Assembly (NCBI GenBank): GCA_002840535.1
Contig: PHBH01000048.1
Span: 2,148 to 66,147 of the forward strand
Direction: 5' to 3'
DNA length: 64,000 nt
Origin: Deltaproteobacteria bacterium HGW-Deltaproteobacteria-15
GTDB lineage: Bacteria; Desulfobacterota; DSM-4660; Desulfatiglandales; HGW-15
In this document: positions 17,190-25,723 of the stretch, piece by piece
Position numbering within the stretch: the stretch's first letter is position 1
Layout of the letters: every line of letters begins with the position of its first letter
Translations under genes and position numbers: made by a program
The notes under the pieces: generated by a model
Database searches by the model: none
What the model saw: only the letters and a program-made list of their open reading frames with translations
Told to the model about the DNA's origin: nothing

Positions 17190-18689
17190 ATGGCGCAAAA
17201 ATACCTATTGGCTTTAGACCAGGGGACGACCAGCTCCCGATCCATTATCTTCAATCACCGCGGAGAGGTTGTAGCGTCATGCAGCGAGCCATTTGACCAG
17301 CTCTATCCAAAACCCGGCTGGGTTGAACACGATGCGAACCAGATCTGGAATTCGCAACTTCATACCGCCAGGGAGGTCATCAGACAGGCCGATCTGAAAA
17401 TCGGAGACATTGCGGCCATCGGGATAGCAAACCAGAGGGAAACCACGGTCGTCTGGGATCGGAACAGCGGCGAGCCCGTGTGCAACGCCATTGTGTGGCA
17501 GTGCCGCAGGACCGCAGAATACTGCGACAGGCTGAAGGCCGAAAAGTTTGACAGGGCATTGAAAGAAAAGACGGGCCTGGTTGCCGACGCGTACTTTTCG
17601 GGAACCAAGGCGGCTTGGATACTGAACCATGTGCCTGGGGCCAGGGAGAAGGCGGAAAAGGGATCTCTGGCCTTCGGCACCATCGACAGCTGGTTGGTCT
17701 ACAAGCTGTCCGGATGCAGAACCCACATCACGGATTACTCCAATGCCTCCAGGACCCTCCTCTACAATATTCACGATCTGAAATGGGATACCGAAATCTT
17801 GAGGAGATTCGATATACCGGCAAGCATGCTGCCTGAAGTAAGACCCTCAAGCCATGTCTACACGGTTGCAGACCCGAAGATATTGGGAGCCGCCCTGCCC
17901 ATTTCCGGAATGGCCGGAGACCAGCAGGCTGCCCTGTTCGGGCAGTGCTGTTTCGATCCGGGAATGACAAAAAATACTTACGGGACCGGCTGTTTTCTTC
18001 TCATGAACACCGGAACAGAACCCAAGCGATCCGAGAGCGGGCTGTTGACGACCATCGCATGGGGTATAGACGGCCGTGTGGAGTATGCTCTGGAGGGAAG
18101 CATTTTCATTGCCGGAGCGGTGATTCAGTGGCTTAGGGATGAATTAAAACTGATTGACACGGCCGCTGAAACCGAAGCGCTTGCCGCGCTCGTGGAGGAT
18201 GCAAACGGCGTTTATATTGTCCCCGCTTTTGTTGGTCTGGGGGCCCCCTACTGGGATCCTTACGCTCGGGGGTCGATCCTGGGACTGACGCGGGGTGCGA
18301 ATCGGAGCCACATCGTTCGCGCCGCTCTGGAGTCCATTGCCTTCCAGACAAAGGATGTAGCCGACTGTATCTCCCATGACTCTGGATTGACACTTTCAGA
18401 GCTGAGGATCGATGGCGGAGCCTCGGCGAATAATTTCCTGTGCCAGTTTCAGGCAGATCTCCTTCAGACAAAGGTCACGAGGCCGAAGATCCTCGAGACG
18501 ACCGCACGCGGGGCAGCATATCTTGCAGGATTGGCCGTTGGATTCTGGAAGGGAAAGGAGGAACTGATCAGGAACGTGGTGGTCGACAGGGAATTTTTTC
18601 CCCGGATGCCGCTTGTCCAAAGACAGAATCTCCTACGAGGATGGCAGCGCGCAGTGGATCGGTCGAGGGGCTGGGAACGAGTGGACTGA
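17190..18689 (+). CDS. glpK: Glycerol kinase
   Basis: A 499-residue FGGY-family kinase that phosphorylates glycerol with ATP to glycerol-3-phosphate, the GlpAB substrate. The length is typical. The N-terminal phosphate motif LDQGTTSSRSIIF, the glycerol-binding region with WQCRRTAEYC, and the ATP-site motifs GMAGDQQAALFGQ and IDGGASANNFLCQ are intact. It follows glpB by 177 bp with an inverted-repeat operator in between, so it has its own promoter or regulation. No glycerol facilitator gene is in the window. Confidence 0.96.
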   Translation: MAQKYLLALDQGTTSSRSIIFNHRGEVVASCSEPFDQLYPKPGWVEHDANQIWNSQLHTAREVIRQADLKIGDIAAIGIANQRETTVVWDRNSGEPVCNAIVWQCRRTAEYCDRLKAEKFDRALKEKTGLVADAYFSGTKAAWILNHVPGAREKAEKGSLAFGTIDSWLVYKLSGCRTHITDYSNASRTLLYNIHDLKWDTEILRRFDIPASMLPEVRPSSHVYTVADPKILGAALPISGMAGDQQAALFGQCCFDPGMTKNTYGTGCFLLMNTGTEPKRSESGLLTTIAWGIDGRVEYALEGSIFIAGAVIQWLRDELKLIDTAAETEALAALVEDANGVYIVPAFVGLGAPYWDPYARGSILGLTRGANRSHIVRAALESIAFQTKDVADCISHDSGLTLSELRIDGGASANNFLCQFQADLLQTKVTRPKILETTARGAAYLAGLAVGFWKGKEELIRNVVVDREFFPRMPLVQRQNLLRGWQRAVDRSRGWERVD

Positions 18690-18722
18690 TCTACGACATG
18701 AATACTGAAGAATTGCTCAAAT

Positions 18723-18739
18723 CATCCTGCTTCAGGATG
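18723..18739 (+). terminator. Hairpin downstream of glpK
   Basis: CATCCTG/CAGGATG, a 7-bp perfect stem with a 3-nt loop, 34 bp after the glpK stop. There is no clear T-run, so it may be a weak or factor-assisted terminator. The rest of the 259-bp gap before the next gene shows nothing I can name. Confidence 0.4.
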
Positions 18740-18948
18740 CAGGCCATGGCATGTTAAGGTTCTCCGATAAACTGACTTGGTGTCAATGGACCCAGGGTTG
18801 CCTCTGTGGGGATCCGCCGGATTGCCAGCCGACAAAGTTGATCACGGCCTGTAGGGCGAGCTTCCGGGAAAATACGTCAAGAATGAATATCTTGATTATG
18901 GCTGGTCTCTGAACGGCAAATAGCCGTAAGAAGCTAAGGAGAAGCACC

Positions 18949-20397
18949 ATGGCCAAGTATGAGTATGACATCGGTATTATCGGAGGCGGAGCCGCGGGCC
19001 TGACCGTGGCATCCGGTGCGGCCCAGCTGGGTGCAAAAACCCTCCTCGTAGAGAAGGAGAAGGAACTGGGCGGGGACTGCCTGCATTTCGGATGCGTCCC
19101 CAGCAAGACCCTGATCCGCACGGCCCGGGCCTATCACGCCATGAAGCATTCCCAGGCCCTCGGACTTCCCATCGTGGAGGTTCCCCCCGTTGAGTTCGCG
19201 AAGGTGAGAGAGAGGATCCGCTCCGTGATCGCGACCATTCAGACGCACGATTCGGAGGAGAGGTTTTGCAGCCTCGGGGCCAAGGTGCAGTTCGGAGAAC
19301 CTGTGTTCACGGACGAGCACAGCATCAGGCTGAACGGTGACAGCGTCTCCGCAAAGAACTGGGTCATTGCCACCGGCTCATCGCCGGACAGCCCTCGCAT
19401 CGAAGGTCTGGACAAGACGCACCATATTACCAACAAGGAAATTTTCTCCCTCGATCGTCTCCCTGAGTCCATGATCATCCTTGGCGCCGGCCCGATCGCC
19501 ATCGAGATGGCGCAGGCTTTCTGTCGCCTGGGAACAAGAGTCTTCGTTGTCCAGAGGAGCGGTCAGATCCTCAGCAAGGAAGACAAGGACATGGCCGACG
19601 AGGTGATGCAGGTTCTTGCCTCGGAAGGGGTCGGCTTTCATTTGAATGTCTCGGTTCTCGGCGTAAGAGATCTTGGGAATGAGAGAGAAGTGCTCATCAA
19701 AGCCAAGGACGGCGAAACCGAAAGCCTTAAGGCGGAACAGCTCCTTGTGGCCATGGGGCGCGATCCCAACATTCAAGGCCTCAACCTTGAGGGAATCGGC
19801 ATTGAGTTCGATCGCAAGGGGGTCAAGGTCGATGACCGGATGCGGACCTCCCGAAAGCGCATCTACGCGGCAGGCGACGTGACCGGGAGATTCCAGTTTA
19901 CCCATGCAGCGGGTTACGAGGGATCCATTGTGGTGAGCAACGCGATCTTTCATCTCCCCCGAAAAGCGGATTACACCTTCCTTCCCTGGTGCACATACAC
20001 GGACCCGGAACTGGCCAGTATCGGGATGAACGAGAAGGCGGCAAAGGAAGCGGGCATCGAATACTCTGTCTTTACCGAAGCCTTCAGGGACAATGACCGG
20101 AGCCTAGCCGAAGGGGAGAGAGTCGGAAAGATCAAGATGGTTTTGGACAAGGGTGAAAGAGTCATCGGCGTTCAGATCCTCGGGCCTCATGCCGGGGATC
20201 TGTTGAGTGAATGGGTGGCGGTCCTGAACGGGAAGGTGAAGCTCTCCACCCTGGCCTCTGCCGTGCACCCCTACCCGACCCTGGGGGAGATCAACAAGCG
20301 GGTGGCTGGAGCATATCTTTCTCCAAAGATCTTTTCAAACAAAGTGAGAAAAGGCCTCAAGTTCTTCTTCAGTCTGAAGGGCAGAGCGTGCGGGTGA
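18949..20397 (+). CDS. FAD-dependent pyridine nucleotide-disulfide oxidoreductase (Lpd/MerA-like)
   Basis: A 482-residue class I disulfide reductase. It shows the FAD motif IIGGGAAGL, the redox-active pair in GGDCLHFGCVPSK, a central NAD(P) motif ILGAGPIAIEMAQ, the second FAD motif IYAAGDVTG, and the C-terminal dimer-interface segment HPYPTLGE that supplies the partner His. Dihydrolipoamide dehydrogenases share all of these. No lipoyl or 2-oxoacid dehydrogenase genes are adjacent, and it lacks the C-terminal Cys pair of true mercuric reductase, so the physiological disulfide is uncertain. Confidence 0.88.
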   Translation: MAKYEYDIGIIGGGAAGLTVASGAAQLGAKTLLVEKEKELGGDCLHFGCVPSKTLIRTARAYHAMKHSQALGLPIVEVPPVEFAKVRERIRSVIATIQTHDSEERFCSLGAKVQFGEPVFTDEHSIRLNGDSVSAKNWVIATGSSPDSPRIEGLDKTHHITNKEIFSLDRLPESMIILGAGPIAIEMAQAFCRLGTRVFVVQRSGQILSKEDKDMADEVMQVLASEGVGFHLNVSVLGVRDLGNEREVLIKAKDGETESLKAEQLLVAMGRDPNIQGLNLEGIGIEFDRKGVKVDDRMRTSRKRIYAAGDVTGRFQFTHAAGYEGSIVVSNAIFHLPRKADYTFLPWCTYTDPELASIGMNEKAAKEAGIEYSVFTEAFRDNDRSLAEGERVGKIKMVLDKGERVIGVQILGPHAGDLLSEWVAVLNGKVKLSTLASAVHPYPTLGEINKRVAGAYLSPKIFSNKVRKGLKFFFSLKGRACG

Positions 20398-20408
20398 GGA
20401 GAGAAGGC

Positions 20409-20441
20409 TGAACCGAAACAGCGAGCGCATTCCCCGCAGCT
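20409..20441. repeat. Left arm of an inverted duplication flanking gnd-TVP38
   Basis: This 33-bp segment (starting TGAACCGAAACAGCGAGCGC) reappears as its reverse complement at 22642-22674, with 30 of 33 positions matching. The pair brackets the gnd, broken CMD and TVP38 genes. Confidence 0.7.
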
Positions 20442-20569
20442 CGCTGCGGGGATTAGCGAGCGAGCCAAAACAGACAGAGAGTCCTCGTGAGGTAGAAGAT
20501 TCTCCGCGCTTCGCTTGGAGTCCCACCCCTTCGGGGCGGTGCCCATTTTCCCCGTAGCTCGCTGCGGGG
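20432..20569. repeat. Repeated GC-rich hairpins
   Basis: Two near-identical 20-bp palindromes, CCCCGCAGCTCGCTGCGGGG at 20432-20451 and CCCCGTAGCTCGCTGCGGGG at 20550-20569, with a CACCCCTTCGGGGCGGTG hairpin at 20524-20541 between. They follow the oxidoreductase gene and precede gnd. They could act as transcript ends or be remnants of a mobile palindromic element. Confidence 0.6.
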
Positions 20570-20603
20570 AGCTTCAATCAAATATCATTCAGGGAGGCGG
20601 CCG

Positions 20604-21515
20604 GTGAAGATTGGAATGATCGGGTTGGGACGGATGGGTATGAACATGGTGCGGCGGCTTTTGCAGGGCGGCCATGAAGTGGTGGCGTACAACCGGAGCC
20701 CGGAGAAGGCGGAGGAGATAGCCAAGGAGGGTGCGGTGGCGGCCTTTTCTGTTTCTGATCTCGCTGAAAAGCTTCCGGCGCCCCGCGTGGCTTGGACGAT
20801 GCTTCCCGCCGGGGCTGCAGTGGAGGATCATCTTCTCCAGCTCAAGGAAATCCTTTCCCCGGAAGACATCGTGATTGACGGAGGCAACACCTACTTCAAG
20901 GACGACATCAGGCGTGCGGAAATGCTGGGGGAAAAAGGGATTGGCTTTATGGACGTCGGGGTCAGCGGCGGCATCTGGGGCCTGAAGGTCGGATATTGCC
21001 TGATGATCGGCGGACCCGAGGAGACCTACCGCTACCTCGAACCTGTGTTCAAGTCCCTGGCGCCAAAAGAAGGCTATCTCTATTGCGGTCCGAACGGTGC
21101 CGGGCACTTTGTGAAAATGATTCACAACGGGATTGAATACGGCATGATGCAGGCCTACGGAGAAGGTTTTCAGATCCTGGAGGCGTCTCCCTATGCCAAG
21201 ACTATCAACTATGCACAGGTGGCGCATTTGTGGAATCAGGGAAGCGTGGTGAGGTCGTGGCTGCTGGAGCTTGCGGAGGCGGCATTCTCAAAGGATGGAA
21301 AGCTTGCCGACATCAGTGGGTATGTTGAAGACTCGGGGGAAGGTCGCTGGACCGTCAACCAGGCAATAGAGACCGGGGTTCCGGCTCCCGTCATCACCCT
21401 GTCGTTGATGAATCGATTTCGTTCGAGGGACAAGGATTCTTTTTCAGATAGGGTGGTGGCGGCACTGAGAAGGGAATTCGGCGGTCATGCCGTCGTCACA
21501 TCGGAAAAGAAATAG
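20604..21515 (+). CDS. gnd: 6-phosphogluconate dehydrogenase (decarboxylating), short form
   Basis: A 303-residue enzyme converting 6-phosphogluconate to ribulose-5-phosphate and CO2. The GTG start has an AGGGAGG site 6 bp upstream. N-terminal GLGRMGMNM and the substrate motifs DGGNTYFKDD, VGVSGGIWG and GAGHFVKMIHNGIEYG (catalytic Lys and His-Asn) are present. It is the short, typically NAD-dependent form (about 300 residues), not the 470-residue form. Flanking inverted duplications suggest the block may have moved as a unit. Confidence 0.92.
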   Translation: MKIGMIGLGRMGMNMVRRLLQGGHEVVAYNRSPEKAEEIAKEGAVAAFSVSDLAEKLPAPRVAWTMLPAGAAVEDHLLQLKEILSPEDIVIDGGNTYFKDDIRRAEMLGEKGIGFMDVGVSGGIWGLKVGYCLMIGGPEETYRYLEPVFKSLAPKEGYLYCGPNGAGHFVKMIHNGIEYGMMQAYGEGFQILEASPYAKTINYAQVAHLWNQGSVVRSWLLELAEAAFSKDGKLADISGYVEDSGEGRWTVNQAIETGVPAPVITLSLMNRFRSRDKDSFSDRVVAALRREFGGHAVVTSEKK

Positions 21516-21693
21516 GACTTTCAACCTCTACCTGAACGACGGGCTTTCCCGGACATTGGAGAGCACCCCTGATCTGGCGCAGAGGTTCTTTGACTACTAC
21601 AACGCGGTCTTTGCCGAAGGCGTGCTCACGGAGCGTGAGAAGGTCCTGATTGCGCTTTCCGTCGCACATGCAGCTTCATGCCTGTGCCGTTGA
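21487..21693 (+). pseudogene. Broken carboxymuconolactone-decarboxylase/AhpD-like gene
   Basis: The frame encodes the start of a CMD-type protein: FFDYYNAVFAEGVLTEREK, then VLIALSVAHA followed by a Cys. In intact members VAHA is followed by two residues and a CxxC redox motif; here the frame reads CLCR and stops at TGA. None of the three frames after that restores the expected helix pattern, so the gene seems truncated and degraded. Its 5' end overlaps gnd. In other genomes CMD proteins are found near TVP38-type proteins, and a TVP38 gene follows here. Confidence 0.55.
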
Positions 21694-21932
21694 GGGCTCA
21701 TGTGCAGAACCCTGGTCTCCGTTCCTGGGACGGATATCTCTATGTGATTTCAACCTGGCCGGGGGACTTCACATGGACAAGCAGAAGACCCATGTCTCAC
21801 AAATGTCCGGACCGCCGCCGGAAGGCAGCCCCATCGCCGTCGCCGATCATTGCATGCCTGCACGGCAGGCGCGGGCTTTACTTGAGGATGCCCAATCAGC
21901 CCCTGAGTTCAGGGGTGGGGAGGAGAAAGAAG

Positions 21933-22655
21933 GTGGATGAATTGACCAACTCATCGTCTACCAGGAGAGGGGCCGTTCTCAAGGCTCTTGTCTTTGTGGC
22001 CTTCATTGTTGCGGCCGTTTTTGCGGTGAGGTTCACGCCGGCAAAGGGGTATCTGACTTCGGAAGCGCTCGGCCGTCTTCTGGGCGGCGCCGGAATATGG
22101 GCGCCCATTTTTTATATGATCATCTATGCGGTGGGCGTTTGTCTGTTTTTGCCCGGAACCCTTCTCACCGGGTTGGGCGCTGCAATCTTCGGACCTTACT
22201 GGGGCTTTCTTTATGTGTGGATCGGGGCCATGCTTGGTGCGAGTGCGGCCTTTGTCATCGGGCGCACCCTGGGCAGGGAATTCGCCGCATCTCTCGTAGG
22301 AGACCGGTTGAAGAAATACGATGATGCCATCGAGCGGAACGGCTTCGCAACGGTGCTCTATCTCCGGCTTGTCTACTTCCCTTTCACACCCATGAATTTC
22401 GGCATGGGGCTTACCAAGGTGCGCTTCCGGGATTACCTCCTGGGCACGGGCCTGGGCATCATCGTGGGGACCTTCATCTTTACGTTCTTTATCGGTACCG
22501 TGAAAGTGGTATGGGCCTCCGGAAACTGGGGAGACCTGATCTCTTTCAAGGTATTCTTCTCCGTCGGCCTCTTTATCTTCTCCTTCTTTATTCCCAGGAT
22601 CATAAAGAGAATCAAAGGGGATGAGCCTTTTCACTACAACAAGCTGCGGGGTTAG
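21933..22655 (+). CDS. TVP38/TMEM64 (DedA-like) membrane protein
   Basis: A 240-residue integral membrane protein with about five to six hydrophobic segments and the family core LPGTLLTGLGAAIFGPYWG, then GRTLGRE and LRLVYFPFTPMNFG. GTG 21933 was selected because AGGAG lies 7 bp upstream; the frame stays open well before this but through the debris of the CMD pseudogene. SNARE-associated/DedA relatives are thought to move lipids or maintain membrane homeostasis. The C-terminus ends in basic residues (IIKRIKGDE). Confidence 0.85.
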   Translation: MDELTNSSSTRRGAVLKALVFVAFIVAAVFAVRFTPAKGYLTSEALGRLLGGAGIWAPIFYMIIYAVGVCLFLPGTLLTGLGAAIFGPYWGFLYVWIGAMLGASAAFVIGRTLGREFAASLVGDRLKKYDDAIERNGFATVLYLRLVYFPFTPMNFGMGLTKVRFRDYLLGTGLGIIVGTFIFTFFIGTVKVVWASGNWGDLISFKVFFSVGLFIFSFFIPRIIKRIKGDEPFHYNKLRG

Positions 22656-22674
22656 CGCTCGCTGTTTCGGTTCA
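22642..22674. repeat. Right arm of the inverted duplication flanking gnd-TVP38
   Basis: Reverse complement of 20409-20441 (30 of 33 positions match). It overlaps the last codons of the TVP38 gene. Confidence 0.7.
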
Positions 22675-22933
22675 AAAAGACAAGCTCCCTCTACTTGCCC
22701 GGGCATTCGTTCTGGTGAATTCCCCACCGCTTCTCCTGCAGTGACTTCTTGGTCATTCAAATAAATTGCGCCCGTCCAATCTCCGGTCAGATCCATTGGA
22801 GAAACAGGAGAAACGTGTTATAAAGCATAATCTGCTTCTTTCTTCAAGGGATAAAGTGAACATGGGCGAAGCCTGGGAGGCCGGAGACACGATAGGGAAC
22901 CATTGTGAACCGGAGGAGACGAAGAGATTTCTG

Positions 22934-22962
22934 TTGACAAGAAAACCAGAATAAACAATAAA
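22934..22962 (+). promoter_or_regulatory. Putative sigma-70 promoter for the thrS leader
   Basis: TTGACA at 22934-22939 and AATAAA at 22957-22962 with a 17-bp spacer. A transcript from here would run about 105 nt into the terminator-like structure ahead of thrS. It sits in the 491-bp TVP38-thrS gap, which otherwise has no convincing gene. Confidence 0.5.
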
Positions 22963-23073
22963 AATGAAGAGATAAAAACCCTTTGTGCTGAGAAGAGGAA
23001 ATCGCCGGGGGGTTTTGCTGAAAACCGAACGAAAAGGGGTCTTCCTTCACTTGAGATTTTAACGAAAGTCAAT

Positions 23074-23125
23074 AAAGGCATCCTTTCAGCGGATCCGATC
23101 CGGGAGTCTCTGGGATGCCTTTTTT
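23074..23125 (+). terminator. Terminator/attenuator-like hairpin just upstream of thrS
   Basis: A perfect 10-bp stem, AAAGGCATCC (23074-23083) with GGATGCCTTT (23113-23122), followed by a T-run at 23120-23125. It ends only 21 bp before the thrS ATG, so transcription of the thrS operon must either read through it or be controlled by it. No T-box consensus was found in the leader. Confidence 0.65.
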
Positions 23126-23146
23126 GCTTAGGGCCTTAGCAGATAT

Positions 23147-25069
23147 ATGACTAAATTCCAGGTACATATGGAGGGACTGCCTCCCATCGATGTCCAGGAG
23201 GATTCCATTTCCGGATTGGAAGCCCTCAAACGGCTCAATGTGAGGGGATTGGATCGGATCGTTGCCTTGAAGGCAAACGGCCAGTTTCGGGATCTGACGA
23301 GCCCCGTGGATTCAGATGCCCAGATCCAGCCGATCTACGTGGATTCCATGGAAGGGCTGGAGATTCTCCGCCACAGCACTTCCCATGTCATGGCCATGGC
23401 CGTGAAGGAGCTATACCCCGGCGTCAAGGTCGCGATCGGGCCCGCCATAGAAAACGGCTTTTACTATGACTTCGATTTCGAGCGTGCCTTCAAGGAAGAA
23501 GACCTGGCAGCCATCAAAGAAAAAATGGAGGAAATCGTCAAGGCAGATCTGCCTTTCCGGAGAAGGGATGTCACAAAGGAAGAGGCCATCGAATTGTTCG
23601 GGAAAGCGGGCGAGGAGTACAAGGTCGAGCTGATCGAGGGTATCGATGCCGAGAAGGTCTCTTTGTATACGCAGGGCTCCTTTACCGATCTGTGCCGTGG
23701 ACCTCATTTGCCTTCCACCAAAATGATCAAGGCCTTCGAACTCACCAAGGTCGCCGGCGCTTACTGGCGAGGGGATGAAAGAAGACCGATGCTCAGCCGG
23801 ATCTACGGGGTGGCGTTTGCCGACCAGAAAACCTTGAAGGAATACCTGAGAAAACTGGAGGAAGCGAAGAAGAGGGACCATATCAGGCTGGGCACCCAGC
23901 TTGGGTTGTTCAGCACCTATGAAGAAATCGGTGCGGGAATGATCGTCTGGCACCCGCGTGGGGCCATGCTGCGGTATCTTTTGGAACAATTCGAGATTCG
24001 AGAACATCTTAAAAGGGGTTACGAACTCGTCAGGGGCCCGGAGATACTCAAGACCGAGCTGTGGATGAAGTCGGGTCATTTCGACAATTATCGCGAGAAC
24101 ATGTACTTCACGGAGATCGACAAGCAGTCGTACGGGATCAAGCCGATGAACTGCCTTTCCCATATGTTGATTTACGGGTCGAGCATCAAGAGCTACCGGG
24201 ACCTTCCCAAACGCTATTTTGAGCTGGGGCTTGTTCATCGGCATGAGAGGTCGGGAGTTTTGCACGGGCTCTTGCGGGTCAGGGAGTTCACCCAGGATGA
24301 TGCCCACATCCTCTGCACGCCCGAACAACTGGATGGAGAGATCAAGGGGGTGCTCCGTTTTGTGCAGGAGGTCATGGCTATCTTCGGTTTCGACTATATC
24401 CTTGAGATCAGCACACGGCCTGAAAAGTCCATCGGCTCGGATGAAGATTGGGAAAGGGCTACCAAGGCGCTCATTTCGGCCCTGGAAGACACAGGATTGC
24501 CCTTTCAGATCAATGAGGGGGACGGAGCATTCTATGGCCCCAAAATCGATGTCAAACTGAAGGATGCGCTGGAAAGGCTCTGGCAGTGTGCGACCATTCA
24601 GTGCGATTTCACTCTTCCCGACCGTTTCAATCTCTTCTATATCGGAAAGGACGGGGCGAAACACCGGCCGGTCATGATACACCGGGTGATCCTGGGGGCA
24701 CTGGAGAGGTTTGTCGGCGTGCTCATAGAGCATTTTGCAGGGGCATTTCCCACGTGGCTCTCGCCGGTGCAGGCGGTCGTGCTTACTGTTACCGACAGGA
24801 ACGTGGCGCATGGTGAAAAGGTATTGAACTCTCTCCTGGGGGCGGATATAAGGGCTGAAGGAGATTTTCGAAACGAAAAGCTTGGACTAAAAGTGAGGGA
24901 GGCGCAGCTCCAGAAAACCCCCTATATGCTGGTGGTGGGGGACAAGGAAGCTGAGCAGGGAGGGGTCACTCCGCGGTTGAGGGACGGAAAGAATCTGCCC
25001 CTGATGAGCGTTGGGGACCTTATCAATCTCATTCAGGCAGAATGCAGAGACAGGAGGAAAGGCTTATAG
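23147..25069 (+). CDS. thrS: Threonyl-tRNA synthetase
   Basis: A 640-residue class II synthetase charging tRNA-Thr. Domain order is complete: TGS domain (1-65), editing domain with HSTSHVMA (His76 and His80) and CRGPHLP, catalytic core with motif 2 around HRHERSGVLHGLLRVREF, and an anticodon-binding domain after about residue 535. The ribosome-binding site ahead of ATG is weak, which could add to leader-based control. Its 3' end overlaps the start region of infC. Confidence 0.97.
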   Translation: MTKFQVHMEGLPPIDVQEDSISGLEALKRLNVRGLDRIVALKANGQFRDLTSPVDSDAQIQPIYVDSMEGLEILRHSTSHVMAMAVKELYPGVKVAIGPAIENGFYYDFDFERAFKEEDLAAIKEKMEEIVKADLPFRRRDVTKEEAIELFGKAGEEYKVELIEGIDAEKVSLYTQGSFTDLCRGPHLPSTKMIKAFELTKVAGAYWRGDERRPMLSRIYGVAFADQKTLKEYLRKLEEAKKRDHIRLGTQLGLFSTYEEIGAGMIVWHPRGAMLRYLLEQFEIREHLKRGYELVRGPEILKTELWMKSGHFDNYRENMYFTEIDKQSYGIKPMNCLSHMLIYGSSIKSYRDLPKRYFELGLVHRHERSGVLHGLLRVREFTQDDAHILCTPEQLDGEIKGVLRFVQEVMAIFGFDYILEISTRPEKSIGSDEDWERATKALISALEDTGLPFQINEGDGAFYGPKIDVKLKDALERLWQCATIQCDFTLPDRFNLFYIGKDGAKHRPVMIHRVILGALERFVGVLIEHFAGAFPTWLSPVQAVVLTVTDRNVAHGEKVLNSLLGADIRAEGDFRNEKLGLKVREAQLQKTPYMLVVGDKEAEQGGVTPRLRDGKNLPLMSVGDLINLIQAECRDRRKGL

Positions 25070-25581
25070 GAAAGAAGACCGATGAAGTGAATGTCAATGA
25101 AAGTATCCGCGCTAAGCAGGTCAGGCTGATCGCGTCCGACGGGAGTCAGCTCGGGATTATGGACACGCGGGATGCTCTGGCGACTGCAGCCCGGGAGGGG
25201 CTCGATCTGGTGGAGGTTGCGCCCAACGCAGATCCTCCCGTGTGCCGGGTCATGGACTATGGGAAATTCAAGTACCAGGCCAGCAAGAAGGCGCAGGAGA
25301 GCAAGAAAAAATCCAAAGCCATTCAGCTCAAGGAGATCAGGCTTCGGCCCAATACTGAGGAACATGATCTCGACTTTAAAATCAGGAATGCGAAGAAGTT
25401 CCTCGAAAAGCGGGACAGAGTGAAGGTGTCCGTTCTTTTCAGGGGCCGTGAGATGAGCCACATGGATGTCGGCTACACTCTCCTTAAGAAGATGGCGGAC
25501 GATGTCGTTGAAGTCGGCACCGTTGAACAACCTCCCACAAGGGAAGGGTGGCGTCTTACAATGGTGTTGGTGCCGAAGTAA
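25066..25581 (+). CDS. infC: Translation initiation factor IF-3
   Basis: About 171 residues with both IF-3 domains: the N-terminal segment VNVNESIRAKQVRLI, the linker MDYGKFKYQ, and the C-terminal core ending in GWRLTMVLVPK. The start is ambiguous. AGGAGG at 25052-25057 stands 8 nt before an in-frame ATA (25066), whereas the in-frame ATG at 25042 has no site. infC is known for non-AUG starts (AUU in E. coli) that allow IF-3 to repress itself, so ATA is favoured here. The gene begins inside the last codons of thrS. Confidence 0.93.
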   Translation: MGKKTDEVNVNESIRAKQVRLIASDGSQLGIMDTRDALATAAREGLDLVEVAPNADPPVCRVMDYGKFKYQASKKAQESKKKSKAIQLKEIRLRPNTEEHDLDFKIRNAKKFLEKRDRVKVSVLFRGREMSHMDVGYTLLKKMADDVVEVGTVEQPPTREGWRLTMVLVPK

Positions 25582-25601
25582 CCTTTTATCCAAAGTCCGG
25601 G

Positions 25602-25694
25602 AAAGCCGTTAGCACGAACGTGGTGCTGAGCAGAGAGGTGTCCCTTTCAGCGGGCCTCAAGCAGGAGCAGCAGCACCGCGGACAGGGCTTTTTT
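25602..25694 (+). promoter_or_regulatory. Structured leader with T-run between infC and rpmI
   Basis: Nested complementary segments: AAAGCC (25602-25607) with GGCTTT (25686-25691), and GGTGCTG (25622-25628) with CAGCACC (25671-25677). A run of six T follows at 25689-25694. It could be an internal attenuator controlling rpmI-rplT, where L20 autoregulation is known in other bacteria. It does not clearly match a described L20 leader. Confidence 0.4.
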
Positions 25695-25723
25695 CATCTG
25701 TTTTGATTAGAGGAGGTATAGGC

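Noticed and set aside
17064..17190. Sigma-54 promoter upstream of glpK
   Set aside because: No GG-N10-GC pair occurs between the inverted repeat and the start codon.
21691..21693. TGA in the CMD-like frame read as selenocysteine
   Set aside because: It would be one residue off the CxxC spacing of the family, and the sequence after it does not continue the fold, so decay is the better explanation.
22963..23146. T-box riboswitch upstream of thrS
   Set aside because: No T-box conserved sequence or specifier loop was seen; only a terminator-like stem is supported.
23411..24811. 466-codon minus-strand open frame inside thrS
   Set aside because: Antisense shadow of thrS; no motif or start site.
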